Source: JAAYEL01 sp964344625
GTDB taxonomy: Bacteria; Bacillota; Clostridia; Tissierellales; Peptoniphilaceae
Direction: 5' to 3'
Length of the DNA: 12,176 bases
Assembly (NCBI GenBank): GCA_964344625.1
Contig: CAYFNZ010000030.1
Span: 1 to 12,176, forward strand
The notes beneath the pieces were generated by a model. The model made no database searches and was not told the origin of the DNA. It was given only the letters and a program-made list of their open reading frames with translations. The first letter of the stretch is position 1; every line of letters begins with the position of its first letter. This document shows, in pieces, positions 1 to 6,399 of the stretch. The translations under genes were made by a program, and so were the position numbers.

Positions 1-419
1 AAGCCATTTATAAAGATCATGCCGATACGATTATTGGAAACTGTGATTCGATGCTTTTTCTTGGTGGTAAAGAAAAAACTACAGTTAAGGAATTGTCTGA
101 GACTTTAGGAAAAGAAACTATAGACCTATACAACACATCTGAAAACAGGTCTAATCAAAAGTCATATGGACTTAATTACCAAAAGACAGGAAAAGACTTG
201 ATGAGCCAAGATGAGATTACTGTAATGGATGGTAGTAAATGTATTTTACAACTTAGAGGTGTAAGACCATTCTTATCCAATAAGTACGATATAACAAAGC
301 ACAAAAATTATAAGCTTTTGGAAGATTTTGATAAGAATAATGCTTTTGATGTTGAGAAGTATATGAGTAGAAAGGATAAACCAAGTCTTAAAAGAAATAC
401 TAAGATAATTAAGCTTTAA
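1..419 (+). CDS. Type IV coupling protein (VirD4/TraG family), C-terminal end, 5'-truncated by window
   Basis: This is the last ~139 residues of a VirD4/TraG-type coupling ATPase, which links the relaxase-DNA complex to the conjugation channel at the inner membrane. The reading frame is open from base 3, so the ATG at 51 is internal and has no ribosome site. Visible family signature: the segment AIYKDHADTIIGNCDSM followed by LFLGGKEKTTVKELSETLG, which is the late RecA-fold region typical of Firmicutes TraG/VirD4 proteins. Further on, LQLRGVRPFLSNKYDITKHK is the usual C-terminal stretch, ending in a basic tail. Walker A and B lie upstream of the window and cannot be checked. It stops 96 bases before the next gene. 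The downstream VirB-type genes support the assignment. Confidence 0.88.
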   Translation, partial: AIYKDHADTIIGNCDSMLFLGGKEKTTVKELSETLGKETIDLYNTSENRSNQKSYGLNYQKTGKDLMSQDEITVMDGSKCILQLRGVRPFLSNKYDITKHKNYKLLEDFDKNNAFDVEKYMSRKDKPSLKRNTKIIKL

Positions 420-515
420 ATTAATGTGTTTAAATTATATAATTAGAGGAGATATATTCAAAGTTCTATTAAAATATAACTTTGAGAATTTATAATATTT
501 AAAAGGGGGACTACG
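415..515 (+). promoter_or_regulatory. Possible promoter and perfect inverted repeat upstream of the cargo genes
   Basis: The gap between the coupling protein and the 516 gene holds TATAAT at 438-443, with a weak TTTAAA at 415-420 (17-base spacer, overlapping the upstream stop). A perfect 8-bp inverted repeat follows, TCAAAGTT (458-465) and AACTTTGA (478-485), with a 12-base loop and no U-tract. A second TATAAT at 491-496 is too close to the start codon to be an obvious promoter. AAAAGGGGGA at 501-510 is the ribosome site for the ATG at 516. The inverted repeat could be an operator or a 5' UTR hairpin. In such AT-rich DNA, chance TATAAT matches are common, so the promoter call is weak; the repeat itself is plainly visible. 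Confidence 0.35.
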
Positions 516-1526
516 ATGGATGAGATTGTAAAAGTAAACAATGATAATAATTTAGTATCACAATCAGAATATTCATTTAGTCCAGTTAAATTTTTTAGCA
601 AGCTTCCAGAAGTAGCGAGACCTTTGGTCGATGAAGCTGAGATAGCATTATCAAAAATTGAAGAGTCGCTGTACTCAGCACCTGCGTTTATAAATTTAAT
701 AAAATCATCTTTATCTGAAGTAAGTTTACAAGCTGTGCTTAGTGAAGATCAGAAACAAAAACTAGCTACTGGTGCACTAAAATTGATGACGAAAAAAGAT
801 GGTTCGTTAATGGCTACGTTAATTAATCCAGAAACTAAAAAGATTGTGGCTAACATTCCTTTAGAAACTGTTAAAACTACACCAGAAATTAATCAAGCTA
901 TGACTGGATTCGCATCACAAATGCAGATGGCTCAAATAGCAGAACAAATACAAAGTGTCTCAATTGCTATAGAAAGTGTTAGAAAAGGACAAGAAGATGA
1001 TAGGCTTGCAATAGCTTATAGTTGTCAGCAAAAATTATTACAAGCAAGAGAAATTAAGAATCCTGAATTGCAATCTATGATGCTTATGCAAGTAATCTCA
1101 GATGCAGAAGATAGTAGGAATTTATTGATGTTAAGTCAAAAGTCTAACTTGCAATTTATTAATGAACAGCCTGAATCGACTTTCGGAAAATTATTAAAAG
1201 GAGAAAATCCTGAGAAAATTGAAAGTAGAATTAATGAAATAAGAGATGGACTGAATGCCGTTAATATGGTGTCATTAGTTGCAACACTCGCTTACAATGA
1301 ATTGGGTGAAAAAGAAGCTGCAAGAAAAAGTTTGATGTATTTTGCTGATTTTATAAAGAAGACATATTTAGAAAGTCCTGGACTTGTAGATAGATTAGAC
1401 ATGATTGATCCATCACCAGAAAATTACTGGACTTTGACAATGCCAAGAATTGAACAAAATATTGTGGCATTACCAGTTTATTCAGAAGTAATACAAATAG
1501 AGGGTAGCATAGATGAAAAAGAATGA
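516..1526 (+). CDS. Hypothetical 336-aa soluble helical protein, candidate accessory cargo
   Basis: I do not recognise this protein. The start at 516 is supported by AAAAGGGGGA seven to ten bases upstream. There is no signal peptide or membrane segment. The sequence is acidic and mostly helical by appearance. Residues ~24-75 read as amphipathic helices. A short beta-like stretch (residues 96-116, GSLMATLINPETKK and following) is followed by a Q/M/I-rich likely coiled coil (~133-157). Residues 160-300 are mixed helices, and a Pro-rich end precedes an acidic tail. There is a single cysteine (C170) and no recognisable nucleotide-binding or nuclease motif. It overlaps the next gene by 14 bases, so the two are probably co-translated and may act together. 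The pair has its own terminator and sits between the coupling protein and the ssb-led transfer genes, which suggests cargo or an accessory function, not a core channel part. Defence, regulatory or toxin-type roles are possible but unsupported. Confidence 0.85.
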   Translation: MDEIVKVNNDNNLVSQSEYSFSPVKFFSKLPEVARPLVDEAEIALSKIEESLYSAPAFINLIKSSLSEVSLQAVLSEDQKQKLATGALKLMTKKDGSLMATLINPETKKIVANIPLETVKTTPEINQAMTGFASQMQMAQIAEQIQSVSIAIESVRKGQEDDRLAIAYSCQQKLLQAREIKNPELQSMMLMQVISDAEDSRNLLMLSQKSNLQFINEQPESTFGKLLKGENPEKIESRINEIRDGLNAVNMVSLVATLAYNELGEKEAARKSLMYFADFIKKTYLESPGLVDRLDMIDPSPENYWTLTMPRIEQNIVALPVYSEVIQIEGSIDEKE

Positions 1527-1731
1527 TGAAATAAAATTGTGCAAGAATAAAGATTGTCAAAAAGTTCTTCCAAAAGACTATAAGCATAAACTATGCGAAT
1601 CTTGTAGAAACAAGAGAATTGATAAGGCTAAAGACATTGTAAAAGGTACTCTTGCGGTGGGAGGAACTGCGTTAGGTGTTGTTGTAACAGTAATAACAAA
1701 GGGAAAATTTGGCTCTAGTAATAAGGGGTAG
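1513..1731 (+). CDS. Small zinc-ribbon protein with C-terminal hydrophobic segment
   Basis: This is a 72-aa protein whose start at 1513 has GAGGG at 1500-1504, eight bases upstream and inside the end of the preceding gene. Four cysteines, C10-x4-C15-x12-C28-x2-C31, form a plausible zinc ribbon. A basic stretch follows (RNKRIDKAKDIVKG), then a Gly/Ala/Val-rich hydrophobic segment at about residues 45-62 (GTLAVGGTALGVVVTVI) that could be a single membrane helix, and a short basic tail. The layout is a cytoplasmic zinc-binding head on a membrane or membrane-associated tail. No function can be named. The 14-base overlap with the 336-aa gene and the shared terminator suggest that the two work as a unit, for example with this protein anchoring or sensing. 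It is followed 24 bases later by a strong terminator. Confidence 0.8.
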   Translation: MKKNDEIKLCKNKDCQKVLPKDYKHKLCESCRNKRIDKAKDIVKGTLAVGGTALGVVVTVITKGKFGSSNKG

Positions 1732-1755
1732 TCTAAATAGAATAATAACAAGATT

Positions 1756-1784
1756 AAAAAGACGATAGAAATATCGTCTTTTTT
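1756..1784 (+). terminator. Rho-independent terminator after the cargo pair
   Basis: The stem GACGATA (1761-1767) and TATCGTC (1772-1778) closes a GAAA tetraloop (1768-1771) and is followed by six T. Five A precede the stem, so the pairing extends to 12 bp and the element could also terminate transcription from the opposite strand. It ends the 516-1731 transcript and separates it from the ssb-led genes. Confidence 0.85.
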
Positions 1785-1808
1785 AATGCCAAAAATAAGG
1801 AGGACAAG

Positions 1809-1844
1809 ATGAATAGGATACGAGAACCTACTGTAATAAGTTAG
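1809..1844 (+). CDS. Putative leader peptide MNRIREPTVIS
   Basis: This is an 11-residue ORF (stop TAG at 1842-1844) preceded by AAGGAGG at 1797-1803 with five bases of spacing, one of the best ribosome sites in the window. It is far too short for an ordinary gene. It ends 26 bases before a terminator-like hairpin (1871-1907), which itself lies directly upstream of ssb. A strong ribosome site, tiny ORF, hairpin and U-tract, then the gene is the layout of translation-coupled attenuation leaders. No run of one amino acid is present. I also see no clear antiterminator pairing with the hairpin, so the mechanism is unknown. It could instead be the remnant of a lost gene start. Function is inferred from layout only. 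Confidence 0.45.
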   Translation: MNRIREPTVIS

Positions 1845-1870
1845 AAAAATAATTGAATAGCAAAGTTGTA

Positions 1871-1907
1871 AGCGATTGGAAAACAAATAAAACCAGTCGC
1901 TTTTTTT
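1871..1907 (+). terminator. Terminator-like hairpin (possible attenuator) just upstream of ssb
   Basis: AGCGATTGG (1871-1879) pairs with CCAGTCGCT (1893-1901) over nine pairs with one G-U, with a 13-base A-rich loop, followed by a run of T to 1907. It lies between the 11-codon ORF and ssb, 30 bases before the ssb start, so it would stop most transcription arriving from upstream unless relieved. No clear promoter is visible between it and ssb, which favours a regulatory (attenuator) role. Confidence 0.72.
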
Positions 1908-1936
1908 ATTTTAAGAAAAGGAGAATTAAGAAAATT

Positions 1937-2260
1937 ATGGAAAGAAAAATGGTGAACATTAACGCAAATCTAGTAAAAGAACCTGAGTTTATGAATTTTG
2001 AAAGAGAAGGTGAAGAAATAGAAGTCGTTAATTTTACGCTAGTTAAAAACTATGGCAAGGGCAAGGAGTATTACAATTGCTCAGCTTATGGAAACAAAGT
2101 AGAGGTAGCCAAGGATTTTGAAAAAGGAGACCTGATTCATGTTTTTGGATATTTCAAAGAAAGACAGTACAACGGTAAGACATATAAGAACTTTGTAGTG
2201 AAGTCTTATAACAAAATTGAAAACAAAAATAAAAAAGAAGAAATTTCTGAGGAGGAATAA
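1937..2260 (+). CDS. ssb: Single-stranded DNA-binding (SSB-like) protein
   Basis: This 107-aa OB-fold protein probably coats single-stranded DNA during conjugative transfer. The start is taken at ATG 1937 (MERKMVNINANLVKEPEF), after AGGAG at 1918-1922. The frame is open further upstream to 1853, but that stretch would translate the terminator hairpin, so it is not used. ATG 1949 is an alternative without a ribosome site of its own. SSB-like features are the opening strand (VNINANLVKEPEF), then VVNFTLVKNYGKGKEYYNCSAYG, a G-D-x-I-x-V-x-G-x-F motif (GDLIHVFGYF) and a closing K-T-Y-K-N-F-x-V strand. It is shorter than chromosomal SSB (about 150-170 aa) and lacks the acidic DDDIPF-type tip, ending instead in EEISEEE. 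Its end overlaps the ribosome site of the next gene. Confidence 0.8.
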   Translation: MERKMVNINANLVKEPEFMNFEREGEEIEVVNFTLVKNYGKGKEYYNCSAYGNKVEVAKDFEKGDLIHVFGYFKERQYNGKTYKNFVVKSYNKIENKNKKEEISEEE

Positions 2261-2262
2261 AT

Positions 2263-2478
2263 ATGGAATTTTTCACACAAGCAGTAAATGTATTAAAGAT
2301 TTTAGTAACAGCAGTTGGAGCAGGTTTAGGTGCATGGGGAGTTATTAACCTGATGGAAGGTTACGGCAATGATAACCCAGGTGCAAAATCTCAAGGTATT
2401 AAGCAACTAATGGCTGGTGGAGGTATCGTCCTTATCGGTCTTCAACTAATTCCACTATTAGCAAATGTATTGCAATAA
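2263..2478 (+). CDS. Maff2 family small membrane protein
   Basis: This 71-aa protein has two hydrophobic helices (about residues 8-31 and 48-70) joined by a polar loop (MEGYGNDNPGAKSQGIKQLM). The pattern G-A-G-L-G-A-W-G-V-I-N-L, the loop, and the Gly-rich second helix match the Maff2 family, which is conserved in Tn1549/CTn-type conjugative elements upstream of the VirB6-like gene. Its size and topology recall VirB2-type pilin subunits, but a pilin role is inference only. The start at 2263 follows GAGGAGGA at 2249-2256, within the end of ssb. The next gene begins 13 bases after its stop. Confidence 0.88.
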   Translation: MEFFTQAVNVLKILVTAVGAGLGAWGVINLMEGYGNDNPGAKSQGIKQLMAGGGIVLIGLQLIPLLANVLQ

Positions 2479-2491
2479 GAGGTGATAATTT

Positions 2492-3355
2492 ATGTTTGGA
2501 CTTTTCGATAAAATTGAGGAGTTTTTCAAAGAACTCTTAATCGGAGGTATCCAAACAAACCTTGAAGATATGTTTATTGACATCAATGACAAAGTTGGGG
2601 CAATTGCTACAGATGTAGGTCAGACGCCTATGGGGTGGAACGGAGAAGTCTTTGGCTTTATAAAAAGCATTAATGACTCAGTAATCATTCCCATAGCTGG
2701 TTTAATAATTACAGCTATCTTATGTATCGAACTCATAAATGTGGTCATGCAAAGAAACAATATGCATGATACTGATACATTTGAGTTCTTTAAGTATGTA
2801 ATAAAAATGTGGGTAGCTGTATGGCTAGTTTCTAATGCTTTTGACTTTTCAATGGCTGTCTTTGATGTAGCTCAAACAATGGTGCAAAAAGCGGCAGGAG
2901 TAATTAATACTTCTGCCACTGTTTCACCAGATGAGATATTAGCGATGGTTGAGACATTAAAAGAAAACTCGATTGGTGAGTTACTTATGATACTCATTGA
3001 AACTTCGCTTGTAAAAATAGCAATACAAGCTGTTTCCCTTGTGATTATGTTAGTTGTTTATGGTCGTATGTTTGAAATTTATGTTTACTCATCCGTATCG
3101 GCAATACCTTTTGCAACTATGGGGAATCGAGAGTGGGGACAGATTGGCAATAACTATATCAAAGGTTTATTTGCCTTAGGGCTTCAAGGTTTGTTCTTAA
3201 TGGTATGCCTTGGCATTTATGCAGTATTAATAAAGACAATTCAAATAGAAAACATTCATCAAGGAATCTTTAGCGTTCTAGGCTATTCCTTGCTTTTAGG
3301 TTTGATGATGTTAAAGAGTGGAACACTTGCTAAAAGTGTAATGAATTCACATTAG
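2492..3355 (+). CDS. VirB6/TrbL-like polytopic membrane protein of the conjugation channel
   Basis: This 287-aa protein probably forms the membrane core of the transfer channel. It has an amphipathic N-terminus (MFGLFDKIEEFFKELLIGG), then hydrophobic helices at about residues 63-86, 100-125, 164-190, 222-248 and 257-278, with a soluble stretch at 130-160. The segment RMFEIYVYSSVSAIPFATMG (192-211) followed by NREWGQ and NYIKGLFALGLQGLFL is the conserved block of the TrbL/VirB6-like proteins of Gram-positive elements. The start at 2492 follows AAGAGGTGAT. Placement between Maff2 and PrgI/VirB4 is the standard order in these elements. Sequence alone does not distinguish a VirB6 from a TrbL name. 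Confidence 0.85.
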   Translation: MFGLFDKIEEFFKELLIGGIQTNLEDMFIDINDKVGAIATDVGQTPMGWNGEVFGFIKSINDSVIIPIAGLIITAILCIELINVVMQRNNMHDTDTFEFFKYVIKMWVAVWLVSNAFDFSMAVFDVAQTMVQKAAGVINTSATVSPDEILAMVETLKENSIGELLMILIETSLVKIAIQAVSLVIMLVVYGRMFEIYVYSSVSAIPFATMGNREWGQIGNNYIKGLFALGLQGLFLMVCLGIYAVLIKTIQIENIHQGIFSVLGYSLLLGLMMLKSGTLAKSVMNSH

Positions 3356-3366
3356 GAGGATATTTG

Positions 3367-3627
3367 ATGGTAAATAAAAAATTAGTTTTAGTAGGTATAG
3401 GAACATTAGCAGGTCTTGCAACTAGTGTAGTTTGTGAAATAAAAAAAAGAGAAAGACTAAATAGAATTGAAGGTGCAATTTCAGGATTGATTATTAATCA
3501 AGAGTCAATGCTTAGATACCAAAATGCAAAGAATGAAGATTTTGATGATAGGATTGAAAGCTTGGTTGATGAGGTAGCTAGTGTTTATGAACATATGGAA
3601 GTTTTAAGTAAGGATATGCATAAATAG
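3367..3627 (+). CDS. Small membrane-anchored coiled-coil protein, unknown function
   Basis: This 86-aa protein has one N-terminal hydrophobic helix (about residues 4-22, KKLVLVGIGTLAGLATSVV), followed by a charged, probably coiled-coil region to the end (IKKRERLNRIEGAISGLI, then DDRIESLVDEVASVYEHM). ATG 3367 is chosen over the TTG at 3364 because AGGAGGA at 3354-3360 then has six bases of spacing instead of three. The gene is 11 bases after the VirB6-like gene and 14 before prgI, so it belongs to the transfer operon. The topology suggests a small scaffold or assembly protein in the channel. I do not recognise a family. Confidence 0.78.
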   Translation: MVNKKLVLVGIGTLAGLATSVVCEIKKRERLNRIEGAISGLIINQESMLRYQNAKNEDFDDRIESLVDEVASVYEHMEVLSKDMHK

Positions 3628-3641
3628 AAAAGGAGGTAAAA

Positions 3642-4061
3642 ATGGCATATGTACCAATCCCTAAAGATTTAAGTAGGGTAAAAACAAAGGTCGCCTTTAA
3701 TCTAACGAGAAGACAGTTAATAGGTTTTACTCTAGCTGGTTTAGTTGGTTTTCCTGTATATCTTACTGTTCGAAAGTTTGTGCCTAATGATATAGCAGTC
3801 ATTGTAATGATTGTAGCTACTCTTCCAATCTTTTTTATAACCATGTTTGAAAAAGATGGCTTGAAATTCGAACAGTATTTTAAATACATTTATCTACACA
3901 AATTTTACCAGCCGACAAAAAGAGTTAGAAAGGAGGTGTATAGAAATGGACAAAAAACGAAAAATCCAAGATCTAAGGTTAAAGAAAAACAAGCAAGCCT
4001 TAAAGACACAAGAGAGAGAATTAAGAAAAAAGAAAAACAAAGTCAAGTCAAAAGACCATAA
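3642..4061 (+). CDS. prgI: PrgI family protein (VirB3-like channel component)
   Basis: This 139-aa inner-membrane protein is the presumed VirB3 equivalent, which works with the VirB4 ATPase. The opening MAYVPIPKDLSRVKTKVAFN followed by LTRRQL is the PrgI family signature. Two hydrophobic helices follow at about residues 26-43 and 50-68, then FEKDG and a basic cytoplasmic tail. AAGGAGG lies just upstream of ATG 3642. The last 38 residues are extremely Lys/Arg/Gln-rich and are encoded by the same DNA as the start of virB4 in another frame (116 bases shared). This unusual tail may be a by-product of the overlap instead of a conserved domain. Confidence 0.9.
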   Translation: MAYVPIPKDLSRVKTKVAFNLTRRQLIGFTLAGLVGFPVYLTVRKFVPNDIAVIVMIVATLPIFFITMFEKDGLKFEQYFKYIYLHKFYQPTKRVRKEVYRNGQKTKNPRSKVKEKQASLKDTRERIKKKEKQSQVKRP

Positions 4062-6399
4062 GGGTGGAATACTTGACTTTATTTTTTCTAAAGATAAGAA
4101 AAGATATACAGTTGAAGACACAATTCCATATTTAAGAATGTTAAAAAATGGAGTCTGTCAGCTTGATGAAAAACGATATAACAAGACAATAGAATTTCAA
4201 GATATAAACTATCAACTTGCCCTAGAAGAAGATAGAGACCTAATCTTTAATCAATTCGCTAATTTCCTAAACTCATTTGATCCTAGTGTGTCAGTTGAGT
4301 TTTCTTATATAAATCAAATGGGAAGAAATCAAGAAATGGAGGAAGCAATCAAAATACCTGAAAAGGGAGATGGCTATGATGAAATAAGGTTAGAGTTTAG
4401 AACGATGCTTAAAGACCAACTCGCCAAGGGCAATAATGGACTTAAAAAGTCTAAATACATTACCTTTACTGTAGAAGCTGATAAGTTAGAGCAAGCTATA
4501 GCAAAGCTTGAAAGATTAGAAATTGATATTTTATCTAACTTTAAGTCTATGGGAGTTAGAGCTGAAACTTTAACAGGTGAAGAAAGACTAAAGCTTTTGC
4601 ATAACATTTTAAATCCTGATAGAAAATTTGAATATTCATTTAATAATCTAGGGAAAAAGGAAACTAGCAAGAACTATATTGTTCCAAATGAATTCAACTT
4701 TGCTCCAAACAAATATTTTAAGTTTGGGAAATATATTGGAAGAGTTAGCCACTTTCAGGTTTTAGCTAGTGAGTTGTCAGATAGGATGTTAGCAGAGTTT
4801 TTAGATATCGATGACAATATAAATATTTCATTTCACATTAAGTCTATAGAGCAATCAGAAGCCATAAAGATGGTCAAAAGAAAGAATACAGATATAGATA
4901 AGATGAAAATAGAAGAGCAAAAGAAAGCAGTTCGTTCAGGCTATGATATGGATATTATCCCATCAGATATTAATACCTATGGAGAAGATGTAAAAAAATT
5001 ATTAAAAGACCTTCAAAGTAGAGATGAGAGATTGTTTCTTGTTACTATCGTCATTATGAACTTTGCAAGAACAATACAAAAGCTTGATAATGCTATTGCT
5101 CAAGTATCTTCTATAGCTAATAGACATAACTGTAAAGTAAAGTCTTTAGACCATCAGCAGGAGCAAGGTTTAATTACGGTATTACCTTTAGGAATAAATC
5201 AAATAGAAATAGAAAGGGGACTTACAAGTTCTTCAACAGCAGTTTTTATTCCTTTTACAACGGAAGAATTATTTATTGATTCAAAAAACAGTCTCTACTA
5301 CGGATTAAATGCTTTAAGTCATAACTTGATAATGGCTGATAGGAAACTTCTTAAAAATCCAAATGGTCTTATATTAGGAACACCTGGTTCAGGTAAATCC
5401 TTTTCTGCAAAACGTGAAATGGCTAATGCAATTCTAGTAACAGATGATGATGTTATTATTTGTGATCCAGAAGGTGAATATGGAAGTCTGGTCAAAGAAT
5501 TTAATGGTGAAGTTATTAAAATCTCAACCAAGTCTAAGGATTATTTAAATCCATTAGATATAAATATGAACTATGGAGATGGTGATGCACCATTAAAAGA
5601 TAAGGCAAACTTCATCATGTCTATGCTTGAATTGGTAGTTGGAGGAAGTGGTTTAACGGCAGCAGAAAAGTCTGTTATCGATAGGTGCTTACCAAAGATA
5701 TATGAAAAGTATTTTGAAGACCCTAGACCTGAAAATATGCCTATACTACAAGATCTGTATGACATGCTAAAGAGTCAAGAAGAAAGTGTTGGTAGAAAGC
5801 TTGCAACTGAGATGGAAATATATGTTACAGGTTCTCTAAATGTTTTTAACAATCATTCAAATGTAGATTTAAATAAGCAGTTACTTTGCTTTGATATTAA
5901 GGAGTTAGGCACACAACTTAAAAAGATAGGTATGCTTGTCATTCAAGACCAAGTTTGGAACAAGGTTTCTCAAAACAGAGGAAACAAGTCAACAAGGTAT
6001 TATATAGACGAGTTTCACTTGTTATTAAAAGATGAACAGACAGCTCAGTATTCAGTAGAAATATGGAAAAGGTTTCGTAAATGGGGTGGTATTCCAACGG
6101 GCATTACTCAAAACGTAAAAGACCTTTTAGCAAGTAAAGAAATAGAAAATATTTTTGATAATACGGATTTTGTCCTAATGCTAAATCAAGCACCTGGAGA
6201 TAGAGATATTCTAGCAAGTAAACTTAAAATTTCATCACCTCAGCTTCGTTATGTAACTAATTCAAATGCTGGTGAAGGGCTAGTTTTCTTTGGTAACACG
6301 ATAGTTCCATTCGTGGACAAGTTCCCTAAAGATACGATTCTTTATCAGAAGATGACTACAAAACCTGAAGAGGTGAGAGATGAAAAAGAAAAGGAATAA
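3946..6399 (+). CDS. virB4: VirB4/TraE-type conjugation ATPase
   Basis: This 817-aa ATPase powers the type IV secretion channel at the cytoplasmic face of the membrane. The start at 3946 has AGGAGGT at 3931-3937, eight bases upstream and inside prgI. Residues 1-40 are a Lys-rich helix. The N-terminal VirB4 domain follows (about 45-440), then the RecA-like domain. Walker A GTPGSGKS is at 478-485, DPEGEYG follows about 25 residues later, and Walker B is YYIDEFH at 685-691 with D688 and catalytic E689. Then come TGITQNVKDLL and LMLNQAPGDRDIL, motifs usual for VirB4. Length and motif spacing are normal and no key residue is missing. Its 3' end overlaps the next gene by 20 bases. Confidence 0.95.
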   Translation: MDKKRKIQDLRLKKNKQALKTQERELRKKKNKVKSKDHKGGILDFIFSKDKKRYTVEDTIPYLRMLKNGVCQLDEKRYNKTIEFQDINYQLALEEDRDLIFNQFANFLNSFDPSVSVEFSYINQMGRNQEMEEAIKIPEKGDGYDEIRLEFRTMLKDQLAKGNNGLKKSKYITFTVEADKLEQAIAKLERLEIDILSNFKSMGVRAETLTGEERLKLLHNILNPDRKFEYSFNNLGKKETSKNYIVPNEFNFAPNKYFKFGKYIGRVSHFQVLASELSDRMLAEFLDIDDNINISFHIKSIEQSEAIKMVKRKNTDIDKMKIEEQKKAVRSGYDMDIIPSDINTYGEDVKKLLKDLQSRDERLFLVTIVIMNFARTIQKLDNAIAQVSSIANRHNCKVKSLDHQQEQGLITVLPLGINQIEIERGLTSSSTAVFIPFTTEELFIDSKNSLYYGLNALSHNLIMADRKLLKNPNGLILGTPGSGKSFSAKREMANAILVTDDDVIICDPEGEYGSLVKEFNGEVIKISTKSKDYLNPLDINMNYGDGDAPLKDKANFIMSMLELVVGGSGLTAAEKSVIDRCLPKIYEKYFEDPRPENMPILQDLYDMLKSQEESVGRKLATEMEIYVTGSLNVFNNHSNVDLNKQLLCFDIKELGTQLKKIGMLVIQDQVWNKVSQNRGNKSTRYYIDEFHLLLKDEQTAQYSVEIWKRFRKWGGIPTGITQNVKDLLASKEIENIFDNTDFVLMLNQAPGDRDILASKLKISSPQLRYVTNSNAGEGLVFFGNTIVPFVDKFPKDTILYQKMTTKPEEVRDEKEKE

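Noticed and set aside
51..419. Separate 122-aa gene starting at ATG 51
   Set aside because: The frame is open to the window start and the upstream codons continue the TraG/VirD4 sequence; there is no ribosome site at 51.
1351..1886. Minus-strand ORFs 1351-1587 and 1578-1886 as an antisense toxin or small membrane protein
   Set aside because: No ribosome sites; hydrophobicity comes from reading AT-rich coding sequence and terminators backwards.
1853..1936. N-terminal extension of the SSB-like protein to ATG 1853
   Set aside because: It would translate through the terminator-like hairpin, lacks a ribosome site, and adds sequence unrelated to the OB fold.
1732..1936. Group II intron, CRISPR array or riboswitch in the largest intergenic region
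   Set aside because: No domain V-like structure, no spaced direct repeats and no recognised aptamer; only two hairpin terminators and the 11-codon ORF are visible.
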